Part shown: positions 1-13,700 of the stretch, one piece after another | Layout of the letters: every line of letters begins with the position of its first letter | Numbering within the stretch: position 1 is the first letter of the stretch | Assembly (NCBI RefSeq): GCF_029931775.1 | Contig: NC_079325.1 | Coordinates: 25,029,461 to 25,093,460 of the forward strand | Source: Euleptes europaea | Taxonomy: Eukaryota > Chordata > Lepidosauria > Squamata > Sphaerodactylidae | DNA length: 64,000 nt | Direction: 5' to 3' | Notes under the pieces: generated by a model | Seen by the model: the letters and a program-made list of their open reading frames with translations, nothing else | Told to the model about the DNA's origin: nothing | Database searches by the model: none | Position numbers and translations under genes: made by a program

Positions 1-839
1 TGAACAGTATGGTCAATAACAACTCATATTCGTTATCGGATATATTTATTTCTTTGAACTTTCACCAGTTTCCCTCAATTCTATTGCCAGCAATAAACAG
101 ATTAGCAAATTCAGCAGGCTATAATGTTGTGGGTTTCCCCATCAGCTGGGGAATTTTAACCAATGCTGAAGACTTAACTCCTATTGAAATCAATGGGACT
201 TTATCCTGTGCCCCCAAGAACAGCTGTGACTAAGCCTCATTGCTTTAGTGACTGGTTTTTGCTGGATTTGGGCTACACATGCACACACAAGCTTCCGACA
301 GTAGTATGCCCTGGGAATTAAGCACTCAGATATGCAGTGGTTTTCACAAAATGTCAAGCCAATCTTAACTAAGCGCTGACATTCACAAAAGTCATGTCAT
401 ACTGCCCTCTTCTGATATACCCTAGATATAGCTCCTAGGGAAAAATGTTTTATAGTAAGAACTTGAAAGGAAGTTAGCAAATTTGAAATTTGACAACAGA
501 TTTCAAATATTTGTTTCTAGAAGCAGGATGCATACTTTAAAAGATGGAAAAGAGTAACAAATACTCACGACTTTTTAAAAGTCAAGATACCAAGACAGCA
601 GGTAGAAATGTAAGTGGAATTCAACTGAACAGTGGTTTCAGTGAGCTGCAGTAAATTACTGAGGTGTCTGGATGACTGAGCACAAAAAACTGATTTTACT
701 TTACAAGATGTAATGGGACTTAAAATTCCAGATCATTAAGTGTATATATATTTAAACTTCTCTAAGCAACAACGAGAAACATCCAGGATCTGATATATCA
801 GTTAAGTATTATATTTAAAACAAGTAGCTACAGAGTTTA

Positions 840-1779
840 AAGTTGCCCAGCTTTATTCGATCTGCAATTTTTGATATTTGGTATGTACAAATGAATTTTG
901 GCTAGCGTCCATTAATGTTTTCTGCTATTCGAATTCCAGACATATTAATGGTGCTGCTATTAATAAAATTCAGCCATCTTGGGGATGGGAACGAGGTAGA
1001 GAAAATGATTTTTATATAACTCTTTAAGGTTTATAATAACAAAAATAAAAATACAATTTTTTAAATCTTTAAAAATGTTCAAAATCTGTCTCCAAAAACC
1101 TATCTGCAAGGAAGATTCAATACTTGGAAAATTTAAAAACAAAACAAAAAACTTTTCAGTACTGCTGCCAAGTCTAAGGATTGTTCAGAAAAAGAACGCT
1201 CTAAAACTAGAATACTCCATTCTTTCTTAATGGGACTGTAACTCTCAAAATACCAGGAGTTTAAAGTTGGATAGGTCTTCTAATACCACCTAAATGTCAT
1301 AGTCAAACTGAGCTAGTTTTTGAATTTCCCAGCATCACTTTCCTACCACCAGCCAAGAATCAGTCAGTTTTCTGGCAGTTCTCCATGTGCAATTTGAAAT
1401 TAGGGGCCTTCAATGTTACAGCAAGTGGGTTTTGCCAGTTAAACAGTCATAAAACATCTTCCATTACCAGTGATTTCTCAACAGAGCCTTCATTATTGGA
1501 ATTTTTTTTCTGTTTTGTTTTCCGCTCTTTTCCCACTTAAAGTTCTCTTTTTAAAAAAGCGTAAAACCAAATGCTTTTCATGCAAACTAGGAAGGGTCAT
1601 TTTAAAAAAGCAGCCTATATAGAAGTTTAATATTTCTCTTTAAAGGTCTAAATTAGATTGTAGGTCGAATCACCGAGATTTTTCTTCATTTTAGAAGACT
1701 TTCGATAGCACTTGATCACTTTCATACCCAAGGCTTGCTCTTCTGTACATATGAGAAGCTATTTTAATGTTCTCCCTCA
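840..1779 (-). other. CDCA2: Probable CDCA2 3' untranslated region
   Basis: AT-rich non-repetitive sequence follows the CDCA2 stop codon (TAG, 1782-1780). On the minus strand an AATAAA lies at about 851-856 and is a candidate poly(A) signal. Positions 1-840 hold no coding exon or repeat that I recognise and are probably intergenic. The UTR end is a guess from the hexamer only. Confidence 0.4.
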
Positions 1780-4700
1780 CTAGAAACAAATGCTCTTCCT
1801 TTTTTTCCTTGGTCTGCAATGCTCCACTCCAGTATGAGTGCTTTTCTGTTCTGTCACTGGCAAAAGACTCTGGACCAAGTTTTCTTGCTTTTGATGAAGT
1901 ATCTCTGATTCTGGATGGCAGAGGTTATATGACTGTCTCCTGGCTCTGCGAGTAGAACCCACCAGAGCCTGATTCACAGAATCATTAGTAGGTACTGAAA
2001 TCCATGTGAGGCCTTCACTTCCTGTATCTTTAAGCAGCCTCATGCTGCGTCTCACCCTTTTTTGAGTGCTACTGGTTACGCTTCTGAAAGATTCCTCTAT
2101 AGCGCACATTACTTCATTTAAGAATCCAGAATTGTTTACTGTTGGAGGTGTACAAGGTAGTTCTTCCATGCTACCCCTAGGAACACAGGGGTTGTTTCTA
2201 GGCGTTTCAGATTGAAGATCCTCAATACTGGGGAGGTAGTGGGTGATTCTTCTGCTCCTCCTTGGAAATCTTTTAAAGTTCATGCAGATGTCACCTCCAC
2301 TCAGCTGCTCTACTGCAGAATCTGCAATGAGAAGTGAAGCTTCTTGACTGGTTTTTTCACCAGTTCCTTGCAGATTTAGCAACCCTAGTTCCTTTTCACT
2401 CTCACTTGAATAGTTGCTTTTCAGCACCTGTACATTTACGGTATTGTTTAAGGTTTTGAAAGAATCGTTACCAGGTGGCTCCGAAGGAAATGTGATTTGT
2501 GTGTCATTCAGAACAGCATCTTGCAATTGTAAGGATGAGCATGATACAGTGTCAAGTACAGCATCTTCTGTCACAGCACTCAGATTAGATTGCAGGCAGT
2601 TGCCATCCTCTTCTCTACTATGCAATGTGCTATTTGTCTTTTCAGGTGTTTCATGGATGCTGCTGCAGCAAGAACGATCTAGGAAAGTTGCAATTAGAGA
2701 AGAAACTTGATTGTGTTTTAACTGTTTGAATACCAGATAAAGACATAGGTTGAATTCCTACACAACAAGCTTTTCATCGGGTGTCTTAACTGTAATTTGG
2801 TGTAATGCCTGAATTAAAGAAATCACAATTACAACCACAGCACCACCTCTGGAGCTACTGCACCTAAAGATAAAAGTGCAGAACAGAAAGCTCAAAACCA
2901 TGGTTTATTTGGCTGATCTACAAAAGTAACTGTGGTTTGAGTTCTAAGAAAAGATTAGAACAAACCATCATTAGAACAACAGCCCTTATATTCTATAATA
3001 TCTGGTATTTTAACAATGCAGCTGTTTCAAGTCAGAAGTCTAGACGCTACTTTTTGAATTAAGACAGCCAAAGAAATTGTAGAACTTTGCAAGCACAATG
3101 TCCCTTATGGCCTTGAGAGCTTTGAGAAAAACCTTTGCTTCTTTGATATTAAGAACAAAATAGGAGGGCCTGCCATCAGAGAAGAATTCTCCCTGCCCTC
3201 AAGGATATTTTAGTCACCATGAAGACGATGGGCTGCTGGTACCAGTCCATTTGAAACTATTTGGTTACTTAGCCTGGTTGAATCTATTGAGCTAGTAGTA
3301 CATAGAAGAATGGAACAACTCAACAATCCAAGGTCAAATGATCTGGGCAGGTGCTTTGCTCACAGCTTGCCTCATTAAATATCTGCCTCTGCCAATACCT
3401 GCCTCTACATTCAGTATTCCTACATCTCAGAGGATCTCTTACATTTTGTAGTAGAGACAATCAAGTACAAATACAGACCCTCCTGACTGTTTTAGATTAG
3501 TTGGTCATTATACCAGCTTTCTCTCATTATGTGGGAGAAATAAGCCATCAGAACATAGAGTTTCTCACTGCAGCTTAATTTTAAAACCCATAACATTTTG
3601 CATAACCAGCTTAATGAATAACAGGTTAATATAAAGGATTATATCTTGGTTCTTCCATAAACCTTCCTCCTTGAGCTCCATTTTCTCTGCCTTCTCTCGA
3701 GTTTTCTGGCTTAGCCAGCCACTCCTTGAGATCAGGGAAAAATTATTGTAGCAAAAATATCATATAGGGCTTAGACAGCCATGGAAAAGATTACTAAGAG
3801 TTACTAGGGAGACCTCAGATTTCAAATTCCAAAGTCCACAATTAATTTTTTAAGGATTAAACTGCACAAGTATTGCTGCAGCATCACAAGCTTTCAAAGA
3901 TTCAGAGCCTCGCAACTGAAGAAGACAATACTGCTTAGACCAGCATGCAATACTAATTTAACTGCATTCCCAATTTATCATTGATTGTGGAAACCAAAAA
4001 AGCAACCAATGGGTACACACATACCTAAGATGGAAACTGATGACTCTGGTGTGCTTTGATAAGATGGAGGGAGGGAGATCTCTTCCGTCATCTCAGGAAT
4101 TGGACTCAAGAGAGGCTTCTTAGATACAGTTTCATAATGTCCATGAAATACTTTCTGTGCCTTTTTTTTCCTTCTTCTCTTTCCAAATGCTTTGCGCCTA
4201 GACACCTGCAAATATTCAGAAGATGGCATAGAAGGATTTATTTCACTGGTAGTGGATGTAGTGATGGCCACTGGAATAGATGGCTTTACAAGGGGATTAG
4301 ACAGGTTCATGGAGGATAGATCCATTAATGGCTATTAGGTGACTTAAGGGGCCCTACACATCCAGAGGCAGTAAACCTCTGTACCAGTGTTAAAAAGCAA
4401 CCTGGCCTCTAAAGCTCTCTTTCTTAGTAGCCAACCAGTAGCCCTGGAAGGCTATGTGAACCAGGATAATGGACATGATGGAACACTAGGCTGATCCAGC
4501 AGGGCACCTCTCATATTCTTAGGGAAAAAATCTTCAAACTATGGCAAGATAGTTGGAGAATAGCACACACACACAAAATAACAGGATAGTGTGCTAAAGG
4601 AAATAGAAGACCAAGAAATCTGTTAGCCTAATATCCTGCCAATAAGGCATTTCACAAGCGTAATATCTTAATATTTATTTATTAATCATTCCCATTTGTT

Positions 4701-7700
4701 ACCCCGCTCTCCCAGGCCAAAGCCAGGCTCAGAGCGGCTAACAATTGCAAATTTCAGAATAGCTTCCCAGAGGTTTCTCTACTCAAGACAAACTTTAAAC
4801 ACTGATATTCTGAATATACTTTGCAATTCCAGTATTCACTCCAAGCAAATTAAGTTGTATGAAAAGTCCGCAGGCAGAGCAGAACCCTTACATCTGCAAT
4901 TTAAAGGTACTTACTGGTGTTTTTTTAGAAGCAGACTTTGTTATAGTATTTACATTTTGAAATTTTCTAGGATTTGGGACTTTAATGGTAGTACATGTCC
5001 TTTTGGGTCGCGTTTCTCTGGTAAGGCTGACACTCGTTTCTTCCACTTTGTTGACCTGCTATTAGGAAACATCCATTAAAGAAGTCAAGAAGACTAAGAA
5101 ATTATCAAAATTACTTTTTAGTATTAATTGTACATAGCATATACCAGGAGAAATACATTAATAAGTGGCATTACCCACTGCTGGAACTTAGAGAAGGGAA
5201 TACTAAAATCTTATTTCCTAATAATTTTCTTTTAACCGTTGTTTTTTTTTAATTAAACAAGAAATTTCCTGTCTCCATTTATTACCAAAGGTAAGTTATG
5301 AGCATAACTTAAATGCTGAAAGACAATTTTACCCACCTTTTTAGCAGAGGACCGTGTGGCTCTAAGGCATGTAGCCTGGAAATCAGATCTTACTTTTGTT
5401 TCTAAAAAAAGAGAGGAAAACTCAGATTACATCCATATGTTGATACTGCATCCTAGCCATATTTGCAAAGTTAGTCCACTCCATAACGTGTGATGGGATC
5501 TTTTCGTGTGTCATCACGTCACAGCTGATTTATGGCAACCCACTGGGTTTTCAAAGCAAGAGACATTCGGAGGTGGTTTGCCATTGTCTACCTCCACGTC
5601 ACGACCCTGGTGTTCCTTGGAGGTTGCCCATCCAAATACTAACCAGAGCTGACCCTGCTTAGCTTCTGAGATATGATGAGATCAGGCTAGCCTGGGGCAA
5701 TCCAGGTCAGGGTTTGATTTAAAGCATTTAACTAAAAAACTGGAAAATTCTTGTTGAAACATTCCAATACCCATGCAGGTATTGTCGAAGGCTTTCACGG
5801 TCAGAGTTCATTGGTTCTTGTAGGTTATCCGGGCTGTGTAACCATGGTCTTGGTAATTTATTTCCTGACGTTTCGCCAGCAGCTGTGGCAGGCATCTTCA
5901 GAGGAGTAACACTGAAGGACAGTGTCTCTCAGTGTCAAGTATGTAGGAAGAGTAATATATACTCAGAAAGGGGTTGGGTTGAGCTGAATCATTGTCCTGC
6001 AAAAAGTATCAAAGGTAATGTGCTAATCATTGTCCTGTAAGTATCAAGATAATGTGCTAATGAGGGTGTGGTATGTTAATATGGAACCATTTTATCCTGA
6101 AGTGATCTGTTAATGAGTGAAATCCAAAGCTAATCTGCATGGCTATTGTTGACTGTAGTCTTTGTTAGTCTGGAGGTTTTCAGGACAGGAAGCCAAGCCT
6201 TATTCATTCTTAAACTCTCTTTTCTGTTAAAGTTGTGCTGATGTTTATGAATTTCAATGGCTTCTCTGTGCAATCTGACAAAATAGTTGGTAGAATTGTC
6301 CAGTCTTTCAGTGTCTTGGAATAAGACCCTGTGTCCTGTTTGTGGACTGACACACCAAAGCAGCTACTACATCCCAACAGTAACTTGCAGGTGTACCACC
6401 TTTCTATCTTCCTTGTGACAGACATAAAATAAACATGCACACACCTTTATCTTCCAGATCACGTGAGCTCACAACAGATTCATCTGTGGAAATTACATCT
6501 AACGTCTCTTGAAGGTCCTGTATTAAAGAAGCAAAGATGCAAAATGCAGTTTCAACAAAGACAAACTCTCATGGCACAAAATACTGAGAGAAGGGTTAAT
6601 GTACTATAATCTATGTGCTGCAATCGAACCCCACAGCACTACAGTCACAAGCCTGTGAGCATATAACACCAAATGCTCACAAGACTAGGTCTTTAGATCA
6701 TTAAAAAAATCTCAGATTTTCCTCTTTTTAAAAAATGCTTTTTATTTTGTGAAATCTGGTTTGTTGAGCTTGAAAGCCTGCAAAATGTTTTGTGTTATAT
6801 GGGTGGCCATAATAAAATCTATTGCCCTGAACTGGATGGTCCAGGCTTGACTGATCTCATCAGATCTTGGAAGCTAAGCAGGGTCAGCCCTGGTTAGTAC
6901 TTGGATGGAAGACCACCAAGGAAGTCCAAGGTCACTACACCGAGGAAGGCAATGGCAAACTACCTCAGAACATCTCTTGAAGGCACTTTCTGCCACCACC
7001 AATAAAACCTATTACATGGTTTTTATTCTGGATTGTACATGGGCCAACACAGCTGTTTACAACTTAAGCGTACCTGACCATTTCAGTTTCACAATCTGAA
7101 CAGGCAGATACAGCAGTTATTGACACTTCACAAAATTCTGAGACAGTGGCTCAATTCAGCCTTCACACCAAACAATACTTGGCACCAAGCCAGTTTGCAG
7201 CTACCACTGTTCAGAATCAAGTCATGAGCTAAGCACCTAACCAGCTTACGAAACCATTTTTTAAGAGCTGCTTGTCGGTTTTCTACCTACTCAGCACTCA
7301 CATCTCCAATTCAGTCATCTCACACCAAACCATAGTTTGCAACAAATTTCATGCCACAATTTCTGATTTGCCAACTGATCATGAGGCATGGTTGGATAGT
7401 TCAGACATCATTCAAAAAATCAAAGTTAGACGTCACAATCCATGACTATACCAGTGTTAAGACCTACTGAGAAAGGTCATCCCAACATTAAGAGGCATAA
7501 GATGCAAAAGAAAAACAGACCTCCTAGTGAATACACATGAAAAAATAATGCTGACATCAGAACTTGGTATCTAAGCTTAGCAGAAAGAAACTAAAGGGGG
7601 AAATCCAAGAATCAAAAATAGTAAAGAACTATTTTAAAGATTTAAGTGAGCTACATCACCAAAAAACAACAAATCAGTGGGTTATAGATCAAATCAAGCC

Positions 7701-10700
7701 TGAACTGACCCTAGAAGCTACAATGACTAAATTGAGACTATTGTACTTTGGTCACATTATGAGAAGGCAAGAGTCACTAGAAAAGACAGTCATGCTAAGA
7801 AAAGTTGAGGGCAGCAGGAAAAGAGGAAGACCCAACAAGAGATGGATTGACTCAATAAAGGAAGCCACAGCCCTCAATTTGCAAGACTGGAGCAAGGCTG
7901 TCAAAGATAGGACATTTTGGAGGACATTGATTCATAGGGTCACCCTGAGTCGGAAGCCACTTGACAGCACTTAACACACACCACACCACACACATCACTT
8001 ACATCATCACTGTCAAAATTTGGTTGGACCAAGGTGTTTTTGATGGGAATTATGACAAAAGAGCTGTCAATTCTTGTTCCAGGTGGACCGAATGTGGCTT
8101 CTTCACTACATACTGGAGTAGCTACAGGTTGAAGTGCATCAAATACTTCCACGGCCAGCTCTTTACTGTGTGCCTCCATTTTGTCTATTGGTCTGGAACT
8201 TCTTTCTGTAACATATTTGCATGTTAAAGTTCTGCTGTCAAACCCTTTGACTATTTCATGCACTGAATTTTCACTTGAGTGAATGAAGCTTCCCTAGGAC
8301 AGTATTCAGAAACAGTTGTTTGGGGGCTGGGAAGGGGGATTCTGAACCTGTTTGTGGTAGTCCACAGCTTAGGGAGACTGACAGCTCTTCACTTCCTTTT
8401 CTTCTATTGGTATGATCAAGATGCTCCTATAAAACAGAAGACAGCAATATCATTATTTTTTTATGATGGCTTTTATATATTGTCTCTTCACATGGAACCT
8501 AATCAATAGTTCACTCTTAACTGAATATGTAAAATGTGATAATTGACTGGCATACACGGGGCGGGGGAGTATATTGATTGACTGATCACAGAAAAAAGCT
8601 ATGGCTTATAATCTAAAAGTTAATCTACAACAGACCACACAGTCCTGTTATACCCAGTTACTTCATTGTAAAAGCTATTTCTGGCCATTAAAAATGGCAA
8701 ACTTCAACAATGTGAACAACTTAATTATGAAAAGGCCCAGCTTTGAAAATATCCAACACATAATCATTCCCCAGAGCTCCTCTTAAGCACATACAAAGCT
8801 AGGCCACAATTTAGAAAAGGGGAGGGGAAAATGTAGCTGCCCTCCATCCATACTTCAAACTACACAATTATTGTACAACAGCACTGACCATAGATAACTG
8901 TAAAGTCTAGAATAACCACGACCACAAATGCTTTCAAAGTGTACTGCTGCCTAGCAATAATTTCACGTGCACATGGTTTATCCTGAAACTAATGCCGCTG
9001 AAACACTTATTTGTAATTTGTGGGATCAAAGGACAGTGAATGGATAATGTGGCTTGCGATATGTGAACAACCGGTGAAGGGCTTTAAAAGTGCCATAAGT
9101 GGAGCTTTTAAGGAACAATGGAAAGAGAATTCAGCAAGGACATAGGGGCAGATTAACAGACCATGTCCCAAAGTTCAATCTCTTCCCCCCCACCGTGAGC
9201 TATGGGTTCAGGATGGAGAGCGATCATGTCTCTCGTCTTCTCCTGATAACAGGTGCAAGGTCAATGGTGAACATCACCTAGCATCCATGATCTGGCTCTA
9301 GATGAGGTGACTGACCTTGCACAAAAAGAACTAGCAGGGCCCTGGACTTGCCCAAATGGCTCCTATTAGGCATTCAGCTCAGCATTAACCAAAGAAGGGA
9401 GGACCGGGCAGCATGCAGTAGTAGTTATCTGTAGAAAATATATTGATGTGTATTTTAAAAAGACATCCAATACAGAACTTTCCAGTCACTGAATACACAT
9501 TTCTAGTGCTGGAGGCCTAGAAGAGATCCATCAGTACTACTGAAAAGTGACTGGTACAGCAAGGAGACTGAGCTAGCCAAGTGTACTTTAAACTTATACT
9601 AAAGCTGCCCAAACTTTCTTTTACTACCTACCATAAGTCTTCAGAAAGTAGAATCCTATAAACCTAAGTACACTCACCTTCCCGCCTTCAGCTTTCTTTA
9701 CTGGTGTTTTCTTCAGAACAGAACGAAGACATGAGCTATCGTGGTATGTGGAAGGAAAGCATCCTTTCTGCAGCGGGGTAACGGGTGGCTTAGTTTCATC
9801 AAATATTTCCAAGCTCTGTTTCTGTGCAAATCTGACCTTCTTACAGCTTTGTTGTGATGTGGCATTGTTCTTTAAAATTTCATTAGTGTTTTGAAACTGG
9901 ATACCTTTAGAACAAAAAGTTAGCTGTTTAGTATGTTAGTTTGTGTTTCTGCTATTAGTACTCTAAAAGCAAATTCTTAGAAGGAAGTCAGTGACTTGGG
10001 TATAGCAAAAATGGGGTAGCATTTTCTAGAATTGCCCTAGAAGATAGAATCACAGTCCTGCACAACACTGGAATTTTATGCTACAGTTCATAACTGGCAG
10101 TCCCCTGCCATGTTGACAAAGCCCCATGAGCACAAGGGTTCATTTTTGGGAGATGCCATCGCTCTCATTTTGACACAAGAAATAACGTTCTGGAGGTTTA
10201 GGAAGAGTTGGATTTAAAGTGTGGAAAGTCACTGCCTGGTCAACAGGTTAATACAATATTATAAGTATTTTTGTGACCTGTTTTAAGGCTTCAATTGGAG
10301 TCAATCAAGAGGTTTTATGTTAGTGTTTATAAACAGAAATGAAAGGATACCAATGATTTAGTAACTTGGGGTGATTATACACTGAAGCGTTAATCTTCAA
10401 CAGCCAAAGCTGCATAGGATTTGTAAAACAAGCAACAGCACAACTCTAAAACAGACCATAACCATGTACTGCAAACTATTTTAAGAGTTTCCTGTATGTA
10501 GCTTTATTGCTTTATGCATATGATGTACTTGATAGCGCTGCTGTACCGCTAAGCCATGGAACTGGAATTTCATACAACTTATTCAGCATCCACAACTGAT
10601 ACGGAAAGGCTTTTCTTGCTAGTTTGAGCAGAGAATTACAACATACATGTGTGTTGTATTTATTCAAATCACATTTAGGAGGAGTGCTGTTTAGATAAGT

Positions 10701-13700
10701 CGGAAACAAAGTAGTGGTTAATTCTTACCACATGCTGTCTTTGAGATGCCTGCAGCTGGAGTAGCTTCCAATGGTAAACATCGAGATTCTATAGTATTTG
10801 GGTGCAAGACTGGAATTTTCTAGGAGTGGAAATTAAGACTGTTCAGACTTAATGCGCCATTTTAGTTTACATGCCTGAAACACTGACCACACAATAGAAT
10901 GGAAAAACATGGGGTTGGGGGAAACTGGTCAGAGAGCTGGTTAGGTGGCACTTCCATGGAGGATCTTCCGTTGCATCAGGCGATCCACTAGTTTTGAAGG
11001 CCAAAAGAAAGCCAAGGAAAGCACCATTCTGCTCTACAACTCCTGGTTCTCCTCCTTCATTAGCATCAATAGAATAATGGGAAAGTGGAGGGGGTGCCTC
11101 TGCAGTGAAAGAGGTTAATTCTCTCTAACATAGCCCCACAGGAGGAAAAGAGCAGCCAGCTACTCCAGCAGCAGGGCCCCAACAGGATTTTCTGATTGCT
11201 TTGTCATGCAAGGCCCGACCTCTCGAGACACCCCCAATTTTGTTCCCCAATGGAGTGACTGTCATGTGTTGGGACAGTCCAGTGAGTTGCTTGGAATACA
11301 AAATCACAAGCTTCGATCATGCTCACTCTGCATAAACAGCAGTTTGTCAAGAGGAGCATGTACCTGAGAAGCAATAGCAGTGCAATCGACAAGAGGCTGT
11401 TGATAGAAATGATGTCATTTACCTGGATATTAGTTGAATTTTTTTCTCCATTAGTGGATTTACAGTTTAGGGTTTCCTCAAGACCAACTGCCTTAAATTC
11501 TGATGGTCCCACTTGCAACTGTTCATGTGATCTTGTGTCAGCTTTCTTAGCTGCATTTAAGATATTTAAAAACATGTGCGTTAGTATAAACATATGAAGT
11601 TGCCTTATACCAAGTCACGTAATCTACCCATCTCGATGAATATTTTTTTATTCAGATTGACTATGGCTTTCCAGAGTCTTGGGCAAAGAAAGCTCTTTCT
11701 GAGATCCATTCCCAGAACTTGAACTGTGGACCTGCCACTTGCAAAGCAGGCATTCTATCACTAAGTCATATGCCGATAGTTATAACCAAATGACGCCTAA
11801 ATGCTCATCTGCATACAGGCACTCTTTTTTCACTGGAACTGGAACTCACCAAGTCATGGCCTTTCCCCAAATGTATACTGGCATGCCAAGTGTTTCAAAC
11901 TCTCCTTATACTGTGCTAAAGTATTACAAAAACACAAAAACAGCCAACATGCAAAGCCATGACAAAAGTACTAGATAAGCTATATAAAAAACCCACTGTA
12001 ATCAGGTATTCAGTAAAAGTTACAAAATTAAGTCAATCCTAAACAGAGTTAACTCCTAAACCCATTAAGTTCAATGGATTTAGAAAGATGTAACTCTGCT
12101 TGGGATTGTACTGTAAGTTACACTGTTGTCAAATTTTGTACATATTAAACACCAAATATATTTTCGGTTAGGGTTTGCTTACTTACAGGTGTAGGGTATA
12201 TGGATAATTTCTTCCGCAGCTTCTTTAAGTGGCTCAAAGGATGACTGGAAGGCAGCTATTTTATCCTTCAATAAAACATTTCGTTGAAAAGGAGTGGCCT
12301 GTTTAAAAAATATAGTAAGGAGCTTTCTGAACCAAACATTAAAAACCTAATAAAACAAAAGACTTCCTTGCAGAATGGCCTTGGTTTGATAATCTTATAT
12401 ATTATTAATCCTCATACCTTCCGAGGAGCTCCAAAAACGTACATGGGAAGTTTTCATACCTCATTTCCACAATAACCACATGAAAGAGGTCAGGCTGAGA
12501 GAATGCAACTTGCCCAAGTCATGTTTATTTCATTTAAAAAAATTTATACTCTACCTTTCTGCTCTCACAAGGGCTACCGCGGTGGCAAAGTGAGGATTCA
12601 AAGCTATGACCCCAAAGTCCAGATCCAACACTTTTACCCTTACCAGCTCTCAATTATACCATATATGAAGGAAAAATATATCTGAAGTGCTCTGCCATCC
12701 CATAATTTACTATTTTCCCTATTCTGTTACATTTCAAATGTTTAGCTTTACCACTGTCATGCTATTGCGCACTGGAATTTACTGCTTATATTGCCTTATC
12801 AGCACTTTTGGGGTTTATGGAAGATATAAATAAGGCATAGACTTTAATTGTTCTTTAGTTGAAGGATGAAAAAGTCAAATAGTTCCGGAAAACTAATTTT
12901 AAAAACAAGAAACAGATTAATTTAAAAATCAATTACCGGTACTCTAATTTAATGGTGCAGCAGCGCACCCTCTCACTTTAGTATAATGAATGGGGAAACA
13001 ACAAAGCAACAAACTTTGTTGTGATGGCAAAAATTCCACACAGCCCACTGACAACAGAATGCAGACCTCACTGATAGCCATTCCACAGGGTAAAGGATTG
13101 GTGTAATGGGCTGCACTCCTGCCAAAATGTTTGCAAGAGACTTCCTCCACATACTATCACCACTGATAACATAATTCATACGGTATCTTACTCAGATGAT
13201 CCCTCACATCACCCTTGGGAAAAGGACAGGATTGATGGTAAACTCACATTTTCATCAGCCAAAAGGTAAGGACCCTTGCTCACGGTCTTACATACTGCTC
13301 TATACCACCTCAAAGGCCAGCAGTCTGTTTTTGCCCAGAAGCATTACATACTTCACATCTTTTCAGTAATCAAGCTAGACTTCACAAAGAATCTAGTAAC
13401 ATCTATCTTTAAACAACTTCAAGCAAACACCCCATTTCCATCCTACAGATATCATATCTTACCTGTGAGGGAGGATCGTCAGTCTTTATTCTCTTTCGGT
13501 GAGCAATGTATCTGATAAGAGCATTATTTTCTGGAGAACCCCGTATTCCAATTGTAGACTGCCGCCTTAATTTTTTTAATATGCTCTTGACCCCCCCTGG
13601 AAAAAAGGCAGTCTATTACGAACAATCAATGAAGACAAAAAGGATGGTAGATCTCCTGGTAATAAAGAACAATGCTAATTCGCTTTTTCTGAATTTCAGC

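Noticed and set aside
7564-7974. 136-codon plus-strand frame that looks like a gene
   Set aside because: It is the truncated end of the BovB reverse transcriptase frame.
8294-8430. Longer CDCA2 exon using the upstream acceptor TTTTATAG
   Set aside because: The frame needed by the downstream motif meets a stop before joining; the acceptor CCTAG at 8295-8294 keeps phase.
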